Notes: generated from the sequence alone by a model not told the origin. A DNA stretch of 10,069 bases from HXMU1420-2 sp040830545 (GCA_040830545.1 JBFOMB010000022.1:1-10069), one strand, 5' to 3'. Positions 1 to 7,237 are shown, counted from the first letter of the stretch. Numbers and translations: made by a program.

Positions 1-2055
1 GCCCACTTCTCTGTACTGCGCGCCAAAGAAGTTCGAGTCAGACACCAGGAACCTGATCAGTACGACGATTTCCAGCGCCTTGATAAGGCTGTCAAAGAAG
101 ATGGGGATCGTGAACTTGCGATAGGCGATGGACAACAGGATCGCGCCAAACGCACCCATTGCCGCCGCTTCAGCAGGCGTGGCAAGGCCCAGCAGGATTG
201 AACCCAGCGCAAAGGAAATCAGGATCGTGGGCGGCATCAGCCCGGCAAAGAATTCGTCCCACAGCGCGGAGAAGTAGAAGTTACCATCCGCATCATAGCC
301 ATAGATCGGGCGGGCAAGGACCGTCAGCAGGCCGGTGAACGCGCCAAAGATGACAGACCAGATCGGCAGACTGCCATCGTCCCCCATATTCGCCACGATC
401 ATGTACAGGTGGAACACCAGCGCAATCGGCACCACGATCCGAAGGATGCTCAGGTTGCGATAGGCCAGATAGGCGAGCGCCAGCGTCACGGCCAGCGCGA
501 TCAGGCCACCGAACGGAATCAGTTGACCAAACGCACCGCCAAGACCCAGGCCGAACACCCGGCATACCGTCAAAATGCCAAGGCAGATCAGGGCGACTTC
601 TGCGCCATAGAAATTGGACGTGTCGGGTTGATCCTCTTCGGCCAGGATCGGGCCCAGATCAGGGTTCAGCCAGCACCGGCCAAGGGTGTAGAACAGATAG
701 AGCGATGCCAGCAAAGCGCCGGGGATGAAGGCCCCGCGGAACAGGTCAAGTGTCGAAACCTCCAGAACCGGCCCCATCCCGATCAGCATGATCGACGGCG
801 GGATCAGGAGGCCCAGCGTGCCGCCCGCCGTGATGGTGCCAGCTGCAAGTTGTACGTTGTAGCCGGACCGGGTCATTGTCGCCCCGGCCATGATCCCCAG
901 CAACGTGACGGACGCACCCACAATGCCGGTGGCTGCCGCGAAAATCGTGGACACGATCAGAACGGCAATGAATAGCGCGCCGCGCACACGGGCCATGATC
1001 ATCTGGATCGAGGCAAACAGGCGCTCCATCAGGCCCGCAGCCTCCATCACGATCCCCATCAACACGAACAACGGCACCGCCATCAGCTGATCGTTCAGCA
1101 TCGTAGAGTTAGTGTTCAGGGTCATGAGCAGCGTGGTCAGTTTGAAATTCGCCCCCCAAATGCCGAACACGAAGCCAAGGAAGATCAGCGTGAATGAGAT
1201 CGGGAAACCGACGAAAATGACAAACAGCATCGCCGCCAGCATGATCAGGCCGATGGTGGGCTTGTCGAGGTTCGGTCGCGCCCTCATCAATTCGGTGAAC
1301 CATTCGCCACCGGGCACCAGTCCGGGCTGGAACACGGCCAGCATCAGCCAGACCAGCGCGATCACATAGACCGGCAGAAAGCGGACGAACCAACGCTCGC
1401 GTTCCTTGCCCATCTTGTGAAAGGCGCGGAAAATCTCGGGTATGCCCTGCAACGCCAGCAACAGCCCGCCAATCGGCATCGCAAGACGTGCGGGCCACAG
1501 CAGCGGCTGCCAGGCACTGTCCAGCGCCAGCGTTTCCTTCGTCACGAACGCCAACTGCCAATATTGCGCAGACACGATGGTGAACATGATCATCGAGGGC
1601 ATGAAGAACAACAGGTACAACAACGCATCGACCGTCGCCTGCGTTTTGTCCGACCAGTTGCGGTACAGAAAGTCCGCGCGGATATGCACGCCGCGCATCA
1701 ATCCATAGCCGGCAGCGGCCATGAACAGGACACCGGCGATCATCCGGCTCATGTCATAGACCCAGAGCGTCGGCCCAAGGCCCAGAGACCGCGCAAGGTC
1801 TTCCATTCCCGCATCCTGGAGAATGGCAAACAGGTTGCGGGAAAACACCTCGTAAACCACAACCGCGACCAGCGGGACCATCATCAGTGCAATGATCTGA
1901 CCGGCACGATAGTTCAGGACGTCAATGGCCGCGGTGATCGGACGCTGCCAGGGGGTCATGTCATCAGGTGTCTCGCCGGGTTTTTCGGCGCGACGTTCCG
2001 CGATCAGCTCGTCCGCGATTTCGAGCTCTTCTGGGTTCACCTCATCTGCGGCCAT
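1..2055 (-). CDS. Fused TRAP transporter permease, DctQ-DctM (3' end outside window)
   Basis: Membrane part of a tripartite ATP-independent periplasmic (TRAP) transporter, which in this family uses an ion gradient to import the solute delivered by the binding protein encoded just upstream. I read one uninterrupted frame of 685 codons from ATG at 2055 (SD AAGGGG, 7 nt spacing) to the window edge, with no stop. Residues 1-45 are acidic and soluble. Residues 45-215 form a DctQ-like four-helix unit. Residues 225-245 are a connector helix as expected in fused QM proteins. From about 267 the DctM domain begins, with PLFVLMGIVMEAAGL, an AAATGIVGASVTLLG segment (373-387), GGTLGLLIPPSIMLI (411-425) and LATPAEAAAMGAFGA (624-638). 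Residues 465-600 are an insertion with about four hydrophobic segments, absent from canonical DctM. The last visible helix has charged residues R668 and D673. The subfamily resembles the mannitol/chloroaromatic-type TRAP permeases; the substrate is unknown. Identification as a QM fusion is firm. Confidence 0.93.
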   Translation of the reverse strand, partial: MAADEVNPEELEIADELIAERRAEKPGETPDDMTPWQRPITAAIDVLNYRAGQIIALMMVPLVAVVVYEVFSRNLFAILQDAGMEDLARSLGLGPTLWVYDMSRMIAGVLFMAAAGYGLMRGVHIRADFLYRNWSDKTQATVDALLYLLFFMPSMIMFTIVSAQYWQLAFVTKETLALDSAWQPLLWPARLAMPIGGLLLALQGIPEIFRAFHKMGKERERWFVRFLPVYVIALVWLMLAVFQPGLVPGGEWFTELMRARPNLDKPTIGLIMLAAMLFVIFVGFPISFTLIFLGFVFGIWGANFKLTTLLMTLNTNSTMLNDQLMAVPLFVLMGIVMEAAGLMERLFASIQMIMARVRGALFIAVLIVSTIFAAATGIVGASVTLLGIMAGATMTRSGYNVQLAAGTITAGGTLGLLIPPSIMLIGMGPVLEVSTLDLFRGAFIPGALLASLYLFYTLGRCWLNPDLGPILAEEDQPDTSNFYGAEVALICLGILTVCRVFGLGLGGAFGQLIPFGGLIALAVTLALAYLAYRNLSILRIVVPIALVFHLYMIVANMGDDGSLPIWSVIFGAFTGLLTVLARPIYGYDADGNFYFSALWDEFFAGLMPPTILISFALGSILLGLATPAEAAAMGAFGAILLSIAYRKFTIPIFFDSLIKALEIVVLIRFLVSDSNFFGAQYREVG

Positions 2056-2113
2056 ACCCGTTCCCCTTGTGTCCCGCGCTGTTCGTGAACGGGGCAGCTT
2101 TTGTACCCGTTCC
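2053..2113 (-). promoter_or_regulatory. Possible alternative RNA structures at the permease ribosome binding site
   Basis: In the transcript, GGAACGGGTA occurs twice, at 2113-2104 and again at 2064-2055, where it overlaps the last base of the SD and runs into the ATG. Between them is CCCGTTC (2093-2087). This segment can pair over 7 bp with either GAACGGG copy: upstream (2112-2106, 12-nt loop) or downstream (2063-2057, 23-nt loop). The second pairing would lie against the start codon. The repeats and complementarity are seen directly; a regulatory role is inference and the pairing is short. Confidence 0.35.
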
Positions 2114-2141
2114 GAAAAATCTGCGTGTTTTGTTGTGTGAT

Positions 2142-2166
2142 GCGCGGCACCTATCAGGCGCCGCGC
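2142..2166 (-). other. Strong hairpin between binding-protein and permease genes
   Basis: In the transcript, GCGCGGCGCC (2166-2157) pairs with GGTGCCGCGC (2151-2142) over 10 bp with one G-U wobble, closing a five-base loop TGATA. It begins 12 nt after the stop codon of the binding-protein gene. No U-run follows, so it does not look like a normal intrinsic terminator. In known binding-protein operons, such a hairpin often protects the 3' end of the upstream message, so that more binding protein than permease is made. That role is inferred here. Confidence 0.6.
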
Positions 2167-2178
2167 TTGTGGTTCAGG

Positions 2179-3273
2179 TTACTTCAGGGTTGCCGCATGA
2201 GCGCGGCCCAGTCCGGCATTTGACGTCTGCGCGCCAGCCCAGAACGGAACCGCGATGTCGGCAAAGTCCTTCTGCGACTGCCACACTTCGGCGAAGAACT
2301 CGTTCTCGTCCGCCGCAGCCTGGAGCGCGTTGCGCGCCGCTGCCATGTACTCGGTGAAGTAGTCGGCAGGTGTGTCTTCGAGGATAACACCGTGGTTTTC
2401 CGTCAGATCCTTCAGCGCCTTGCCGTTTTCATAGATCCGATAAGACAGCGACTTGGACAGGGATGCGTTCGCCGCAACTTCCAGCGCCTTCTGCTCGATC
2501 TCGGTCAGGCTGTTGTAGAAGTCGAGGTTCACGTACATGTCCGCGTTCACCGTCACCTGGTGCAGACCCTGCAGGTAGTAGTGCTTCAACACCTTCTGGA
2601 AACCGAACACGCTGTCAGGTTTCGGGCAGCACCATTCCGCCGCGTCGATGGTGCCCTTTTCCAGTGCTGGCAGGATGTCACCGCCACCCATGGCCACCGC
2701 AGGAACACCGATGTCAGCATAGGCCGCACCCACCATGCCCGGAGGCGCGCGGAACCGCATCTGGCGGAAGTCGTCCATGGACTCGATCGGCTTGGGGAAC
2801 CATCCCAGCGCTTCTGGGCCTACGGGCTGCAGCATGAAGCCTTTGACGTTCACGCCCATCTCTTCCCATAGGCGGTCAAACAGCTCACGCCCGCCGCCAT
2901 ACTGGAACCAGCTGAGGAATGCGATGTTGTCCAGACCAACGCCTGCACCGGCAACCGGTGCACCAAACAGGTTCGCCGCGACATGCTTGCCGCCCCAATA
3001 GTGGGTCCACGCAAAGCCACCTTCGACCAGACCGGCGTCCACCGCATCCATGATGTCGCGTGGACCAACAATGGCGCCAGCAGGCAGCACTTCGATTGTC
3101 AGTGATCCGCCGGTCAGTGCGGCAACGTCCTTGCCAAACTCGTTCAGCATGAACACTTCGTCAGCGGTGTTCGGCAGCACGGACTGAATGCGCAGAACCT
3201 TTTCTGCCATCGCAGCCGACGCCATCAGCGTCAGAGCCGCCGCGCCGGCCGCTAGATGTTTCATTTTCAACAT
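2179..3273 (-). CDS. TRAP transporter periplasmic substrate-binding protein (DctP type)
   Basis: Secreted solute receptor of the TRAP system, 364 residues, close to the usual length of its family. Residues 1-23 are a Sec signal peptide (basic start, hydrophobic stretch, AMA just before E24). The mature protein begins with a typical beta strand (KVLRIQSVLP). MRFRAPPG at 172-179 corresponds to the conserved KIRxPG region, so R175 is the likely carboxylate-binding arginine of TRAP receptors. ID-AAEW at 209-214 followed by CCPKPD resembles the FcbT1/TakP-like receptors for keto acids and aromatic or sugar-derived acids. Two adjacent cysteines (215-216) sit near the expected ligand site. The start is set by SD GGGAGG with 7 nt spacing. 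It lies 140 bp after the dehydrogenase gene and 123 bp before the fused permease, giving the order enzyme, receptor, permease. Family call is firm; ligand unknown. Confidence 0.93.
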   Translation of the reverse strand: MLKMKHLAAGAAALTLMASAAMAEKVLRIQSVLPNTADEVFMLNEFGKDVAALTGGSLTIEVLPAGAIVGPRDIMDAVDAGLVEGGFAWTHYWGGKHVAANLFGAPVAGAGVGLDNIAFLSWFQYGGGRELFDRLWEEMGVNVKGFMLQPVGPEALGWFPKPIESMDDFRQMRFRAPPGMVGAAYADIGVPAVAMGGGDILPALEKGTIDAAEWCCPKPDSVFGFQKVLKHYYLQGLHQVTVNADMYVNLDFYNSLTEIEQKALEVAANASLSKSLSYRIYENGKALKDLTENHGVILEDTPADYFTEYMAAARNALQAAADENEFFAEVWQSQKDFADIAVPFWAGAQTSNAGLGRAHAATLK

Positions 3274-3339
3274 TAACTTTCCTCCCTAGTGTTGAAGCCC
3301 TCTGAATTCTTATTGTTCTCCTCCGGGCTGAAGGCATCG

Positions 3340-3394
3340 CCCAGGAATGTCTGGGGGTCCGGTCAGGGACCCGGGTTCTGTGCCGTTTGACGGC
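3340..3394 (-). other. Row of three small hairpins between the dehydrogenase and binding-protein genes
   Basis: Three inverted repeats lie in the 140-bp gap: GCCGT/ACGGC (3382-3386 with 3390-3394, 3-nt loop), GGGTCC/GGACCC (3355-3360 with 3367-3372, 6-nt loop), and CCCAG/CTGGG (3340-3344 with 3351-3355). The last shares one base with the second, so they would compete at their border. None is followed by a U-run. They may stabilise or partly terminate the dehydrogenase message; the role is inferred. Confidence 0.35.
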
Positions 3395-3413
3395 GCAATG
3401 GGGTGTCCAAGCC

Positions 3414-5015
3414 TCATGATCTGGTATCCTCCAAAACCAGATCAGCGGCCTTTTCACCGATCATGATACAGGGTGCGTTTGTGTTCCCGCTGACGATCTG
3501 GGGCATGATCGAGGCATCCGCCACGCGCAGACCGTCGATCCCTTTGACCCTGAGCCGGGGATCGACGACGGCCTTGTCATCAATCCCCATTTTGCAGGTG
3601 CCGGTGGGGTGATAGATTGTCACCGACGTGCGACGCGCCCAGTCCAGCGTCGCCTCTTCGTCATCAAACGCGACCCCTGCACCCGGCGCGTGTTCCTCTG
3701 TGATATGCGCCTTGAGCGGTTCGGTCAGCGAAATTTTTCGCGCGATCTGAATGCCTTTGACCAGTGTTCTGCAATCCAGATCGGTGGCCAGATAGTTCGG
3801 GTGAATGGCTGGGTGATCTTCCATCCTGGCCGACTTCAGGGACAGATGGCCTGCGCTTTCCGGGCGCAATTGCAGGACGGACGCGGTGAATGCGGAAAAC
3901 TTGTGTGGTCCGTCGGACGGTTTGTCCGCGCTCCATGGCTGGATGTGAAACTGAATATCCGGCGTTTCAAGGTGGTCTTCGGTTTTCAGAAAACCTGTGC
4001 CCAGGCTCGCCGCCATCGCCATCGGACCGCGTTGCGTCAGGGCGTATTGCATGGCCATCAGGCCCTGTTTGAAAATGCTGTTGGCTTCGGTGTTGATGGT
4101 GCTCAGATTGGTTTTGTAGACCGGGCGCGCCTGCAGATGGTCCTGCAGGTTCTTGCCCACTCCGGACAACGCGGTGTGCACTTCGATGCCATGTGGCCGC
4201 AGCTCATCGGGGTCGCCAATCCCTGACAGCATCAGGATTTGCGGCGACCCGATTGCGCCCGCGCTCAGGATGACCTCCTTGCGGGCGCGGATGGGGGTCA
4301 TTTCACCGTGATGCTTGACGCAAATGCCAACGGCCCGGTTGGCTTCGATCAGCACCTTTTCGGTCTGTGCATCGGTGATGATGGTCAGGTTTTTCCGGCT
4401 TTTGACCGGGTTCAGGTAGGCCACCGCAGACGAACAGCGACGCCCGCCCTTCATGGTTAGCTGGAAATACCCGACCCCCTCCTGGTCAGCACCGTTGTAG
4501 TCACGCGTCCGTTTGAACCCAGCCGCTTCGGCGGCGTCCAGCCAGCAATCCACAACCTTCCGCGTCAGCCGCGAATTCTGTACGGACAGCGGTCCGTCCG
4601 CCCCGCGCGCCTCGTCGATATGTTCCCCGTGCCAGGTTTCGGACCGCTTGAAGAGCGGCAGCACGCTGTCCCAGGACCAGCCTGTGCAGCCCAGTTGTGC
4701 CCAGTGATCATAGTCCCGGGCCTGACCACGCACGTACAGCAGCCCGTTGATGGAACTGGACCCGCCCAGAACCCGGCCACGCGGCCAGGAAATAGACCGA
4801 CCAGCCAGCCCGTCATCGGCCTCGGTCACATACATCCAATCGGATTTCGGGTTTCCCATTGTTCGGAAGTAGCCGACCGGAATGTGAATCCAAGGGTTCC
4901 GGTCTGCGGGCCCCGCTTCGACCAGTGCAACAGAGTACCTGTCGTCCGCAGAAAGACGATTTGCCAACGCACATCCCGCTGACCCAGCCCCCACTATGAC
5001 GAAGTCAAACTCCAT
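3414..5015 (-). CDS. GMC-family FAD-dependent alcohol dehydrogenase (choline dehydrogenase-like)
   Basis: Flavoprotein expected to oxidise a primary or secondary alcohol to an aldehyde or ketone. Its 533 residues match the family length. The FAD dinucleotide fold is at the N-terminus: GAGSAG at 9-14 and E33 at the end of the second strand for the ribose. GMC signature 1 is at 78-102 (PRGRVLGGSSSING, then YVRGQARDYDHW). Signature 2 is at 251-265 (SAGAIGSPQ then LSGIG). The C-terminal catalytic pair appears as H469 in YHPTGTCKMG and N511 in SGNTNAP. There is no signal peptide, so it is probably cytoplasmic. SD GGGAG lies a few bases before ATG at 5015. It is the first gene of the operon with the TRAP genes, and is divergent from the IclR regulator, which suggests the imported solute or a product of it is its substrate. 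Family members act on choline, long-chain alcohols, polyethylene glycol or hydroxymethylfurfural. Sequence alone does not separate these, so no symbol is given. Confidence 0.93.
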   Translation of the reverse strand: MEFDFVIVGAGSAGCALANRLSADDRYSVALVEAGPADRNPWIHIPVGYFRTMGNPKSDWMYVTEADDGLAGRSISWPRGRVLGGSSSINGLLYVRGQARDYDHWAQLGCTGWSWDSVLPLFKRSETWHGEHIDEARGADGPLSVQNSRLTRKVVDCWLDAAEAAGFKRTRDYNGADQEGVGYFQLTMKGGRRCSSAVAYLNPVKSRKNLTIITDAQTEKVLIEANRAVGICVKHHGEMTPIRARKEVILSAGAIGSPQILMLSGIGDPDELRPHGIEVHTALSGVGKNLQDHLQARPVYKTNLSTINTEANSIFKQGLMAMQYALTQRGPMAMAASLGTGFLKTEDHLETPDIQFHIQPWSADKPSDGPHKFSAFTASVLQLRPESAGHLSLKSARMEDHPAIHPNYLATDLDCRTLVKGIQIARKISLTEPLKAHITEEHAPGAGVAFDDEEATLDWARRTSVTIYHPTGTCKMGIDDKAVVDPRLRVKGIDGLRVADASIMPQIVSGNTNAPCIMIGEKAADLVLEDTRS

Positions 5016-5123
5016 TGATCTCCCAAAAGTTCAAAAAATGAGACTTTTTATCTCGTATTCTGCAAATTTGGACGCTACAGTGATTCGGGAGATTTGCACC
5101 ATCTTTTTCAATCGGGGTGTTCC
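5016..5123. promoter_or_regulatory. Divergent promoter/operator region between dehydrogenase and IclR genes
   Basis: This 108-bp region is clearly richer in A and T than its flanks and must carry the promoters of both divergent genes. It contains the 8-bp palindrome CAAATTTG (5063-5070), the inverted pair TGCAAAT (5061-5067) and ATTTGCA (5092-5098), AAAAGT (5025-5030) with ACTTTT (5043-5048), and GAGA (5040-5043) with TCTC (5051-5054). IclR-family dimers usually bind short palindromes in such intergenic regions. Which repeat is the operator, and the exact promoter boxes, cannot be decided by eye. Confidence 0.5.
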
Positions 5124-5891
5124 ATGGCGGACTCTGACCGTATTCCGACCAATCTGAGAACGCTCTTGATCCTGGAAATTCTGGGCAACAGCGACAGGGC
5201 GATGTCGGCGACCCAGATCAACGACCAACTGGGTCTTCCGAAACAGACGATTCACCGGCTGTGCGTGACGCTGGAGGAAAACGGTTTTCTGACCCGACCC
5301 GGAAATTCCAAGAGGTATCAGGTCGCACGCCGATTGCGCATTCTTGGGTCAGGGTTGCTCCACAACTCGCGCGATCACATTGCCCGGCATCAGATCCTGA
5401 GAGGGGTCGCGCAGAATGTTGGCGAAACGGTCAACTATGCAGCACCCGGAAGCTCAGGAATGAACTATCTGGACCGGGTTGAAACCGACTGGCCATTCCG
5501 CATTCAGCTTCCTATCGGGACCAGCGTTCCGTTTCATTGCACGGCAAGCGGCAAGACCTTTCTGGCCAGTCTTGCACCAAAAAAGCGGGAAGCCTTGGTC
5601 GCGTCGCTCAACCTTGAAAAGATGACGCCGAATACGCTGGACGATCACCAAACCCTGCTCGACGAATTGAGCAAGGTGCGGAAACAGGGATTTGCGCTGG
5701 ATCAGGAAGAGTTCCTGGAAGGAATGGTCGCCATCGCTGTTCCGGTTGTCGACCCGCATGGACGTTTCATCGCTGCCGTGGCCTATCATGGACCCACCCA
5801 GCGAATGTCCCTGGCCACGGCCATTGAGCGCAAGGATGTTTTGAAAGACGCTGCGGCCAAGCTGGGCAGAGTGTCCTTTCAGGAGGACTGA
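5124..5891 (+). CDS. IclR-family transcriptional regulator
   Basis: DNA-binding regulator of 255 residues. The N-terminal winged helix-turn-helix spans roughly 10-63, with the recognition helix around LPKQTIHRLCVTLEENG (38-54) and the wing before YQVARRLRILG. The effector-binding domain follows, from about 78 to 250, with the family motif HCTASGKTFLA (138-148) and GFALDQEEFLEGMVAIAVPV (189-208). I chose ATG 5124 because the N-terminus then has the usual few residues before the first helix. A TTG at 5094 in the same frame has a GGGAG only 2 nt away, too close to serve it. The gene is divergent from the GMC dehydrogenase/TRAP operon and is the obvious candidate to control it and itself. IclR proteins act as repressors or activators, and the ligand is often a catabolic acid or aromatic compound. 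Ligand and mode here are unknown. Confidence 0.93.
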   Translation: MADSDRIPTNLRTLLILEILGNSDRAMSATQINDQLGLPKQTIHRLCVTLEENGFLTRPGNSKRYQVARRLRILGSGLLHNSRDHIARHQILRGVAQNVGETVNYAAPGSSGMNYLDRVETDWPFRIQLPIGTSVPFHCTASGKTFLASLAPKKREALVASLNLEKMTPNTLDDHQTLLDELSKVRKQGFALDQEEFLEGMVAIAVPVVDPHGRFIAAVAYHGPTQRMSLATAIERKDVLKDAAAKLGRVSFQED

Positions 5892-6159
5892 GGTAGGCAT
5901 GCCTGGATATCGCGCGGCGCTGCAAAGTCCGACCAGAGGTTGAGGCCACGCCCAGCCGACCCGCGCAGCGTTCACCTGCATACAAGGGCCTTGCGCGACG
6001 ACAGAATGCGGATATGCGACGACGTTGACATTGTTTTTGAACCGGGCGGATTTGCAAAATCGAAAGCCGCGCCGTGCCGCAAGGCAGACGATTACGTGCT
6101 TCCTACCGATCTGTTGGGAGACGGGGTGGCGAACACTTGTGAATCTGGGAATAGGCTAG
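5892..6159. other. Gap with no convincing gene
   Basis: Between the IclR stop and the pirin terminator I find no reading frame with a recognisable domain, a good ribosome binding site and plausible codon use. The only notable structure is a perfect 10-bp palindrome AGGCATGCCT (5895-5904) just after the IclR stop, without a U-run. Open frames crossing the region on either strand give arginine- and cysteine-rich translations of no known type. It may be eroded coding DNA or untranslated sequence. Confidence 0.5.
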
Positions 6160-6191
6160 AAAAAAAGAGGCGGCCAACTGACCGCCTCTTT
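6160..6191 (-). terminator. Intrinsic terminator of the pirin transcript
   Basis: On the minus strand, AAAGAGGCGG (6191-6182) pairs perfectly with CCGCCTCTTT (6173-6164) around an 8-nt loop. The second arm continues into a run of seven Ts (6166-6160). It starts 24 nt after the pirin stop codon. This is a textbook rho-independent terminator for leftward transcription. Confidence 0.92.
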
Positions 6192-6214
6192 GAACGCAAC
6201 ACCGTTGTTTGGCG

Positions 6215-7135
6215 TTACGACACCTGCCCATTTTCGCGGATGAACGTGCCGTTGCGTAGATCGCGCATGGCCTGCATCAACTCTTCCTGCGTGTTCATCA
6301 CGATGGGGCCGTGCCACGCCACCGGTTCCTGAATCGGTGCGCCCGAGACCAAGAGGAACCGCGCGCCCTGTTCGCCTGCCTGCACCGTGATCTCGTCCCC
6401 CGTGCCGAACCGGATCAGCGTCCGGTCGCCGGAGAAGTCGCGGATATGGACCTCTTCGCCTGCGACCTCTTTCTCCAACAACACACCTTGCGGAGCAGAG
6501 GCGTCGGCAAACGCGGCCTCGCCTTCGAATACATAGGCAAAGGCCCGGCGGTAGGTGTCGATTTTGAACGTCTTGCGCACGCCTGCGGGCAGCGAGATGT
6601 CCAGGTATTGCGGGTCAGCGGCGATCCCATCGACCGGGCCGGTCTTGCCCCAGAATTCCCCCACCACAACGCGCACCACTGTGCCGTCGTCGTCGATGAT
6701 CTCGGGAATTTCTTTGGACTCCACATCCTGATAGCGTGGCGCCGTCATCTTCTGGCTGGCGGGCAGGTTGCCCCACAGCTGGAACCCGTGCATCTGGCCG
6801 CTGTCGTTGCCCTTAGGCATCTCCTGATGCAGGATGCCTGACCCTGCGGTCATCCATTGCACATCACCCGCACCCAGCGTGCCGGCGTTGCCGAGGCTGT
6901 CGCCATGTTCAACCGTGCCGGACAGCACATAGGTGATCGTTTCAATGCCGCGATGCGGGTGCCAGGGGAAACCTTTGAGGTAGTGTTCGGGCACCTCGTT
7001 GCGGAAGTCGTCAAACAGCAGGAATGGGTCCAGTTCGGACGGGTCCTGAAAGCCGAACGCCCGGTGCAGGTGGACGCCCGCGCCTTCCATCGTGGGTTGC
7101 GCCCGGCGGGTTTCGAGTGTCGGTCTGAGGGACAT
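6215..7135 (-). CDS. Pirin family protein
   Basis: Bicupin metalloprotein of 306 residues. The N-terminal cupin carries the metal-binding set seen in pirins: H59 and H61 in FPWHPHRGIETI, and H103 and E105 in GSGILHQEMP. The C-terminal pirin domain covers about residues 185-290 and the protein ends with a typical RDLRNGTF segment. The start is secured by AAAGGAGG with 5 nt spacing before ATG 7135. Some bacterial pirins (E. coli YhhW) show quercetin 2,3-dioxygenase activity in vitro, while others modulate metabolic enzymes or regulators. The physiological role here cannot be deduced. It lies 102 bp after the SDR gene on the same strand and is followed by a strong terminator, so the two are probably one transcript, though the pirin could also have its own promoter in the gap. 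Confidence 0.94.
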   Translation of the reverse strand: MSLRPTLETRRAQPTMEGAGVHLHRAFGFQDPSELDPFLLFDDFRNEVPEHYLKGFPWHPHRGIETITYVLSGTVEHGDSLGNAGTLGAGDVQWMTAGSGILHQEMPKGNDSGQMHGFQLWGNLPASQKMTAPRYQDVESKEIPEIIDDDGTVVRVVVGEFWGKTGPVDGIAADPQYLDISLPAGVRKTFKIDTYRRAFAYVFEGEAAFADASAPQGVLLEKEVAGEEVHIRDFSGDRTLIRFGTGDEITVQAGEQGARFLLVSGAPIQEPVAWHGPIVMNTQEELMQAMRDLRNGTFIRENGQVS

Positions 7136-7237
7136 GGCTGCCTCCTTTGATCTAACGTTGCCCCTCAGATAGGCCGGGATAGCGCGGCAACAAAGCGCGC
7201 TGGCTCACCGGGTCTGTGCGCCCGCGCACGGAGTGGG

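Noticed and set aside
409..975. Plus-strand open frame of 188 codons
   Set aside because: It lies antisense to the continuous permease frame. Its translation is rich in Gln, Arg and His with no domain, typical of the reverse of hydrophobic coding DNA.
1109..1561. Second minus-strand frame overlapping the permease, suggesting a frameshift or separate Q and M genes
   Set aside because: Codon-by-codon reading from 2055 gives one unbroken frame through both Q and M domains. The overlapping frame has no transporter motifs.
1417..2088. Plus-strand open frame of 223 codons
   Set aside because: Antisense to the DctQ part, with no recognisable domain.
5094..5123. TTG start adding 10 residues to the IclR protein
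   Set aside because: Its nearest GGGAG is only 2 nt away, and the extension adds residues not usual before the helix-turn-helix. ATG 5124 is preferred, although its own ribosome binding site is weak.
5940..6332. Plus-strand open frame of 130 codons in the gap after IclR
   Set aside because: It runs through the pirin terminator and into the pirin 3' end, has no convincing ribosome binding site, and has no domain.
7216..7229. GTGCG/CGCAC inverted repeat between the SDR and pirin genes as a terminator
   Set aside because: The stem is only 5 bp with a 4-nt loop and no T-run on the minus strand.
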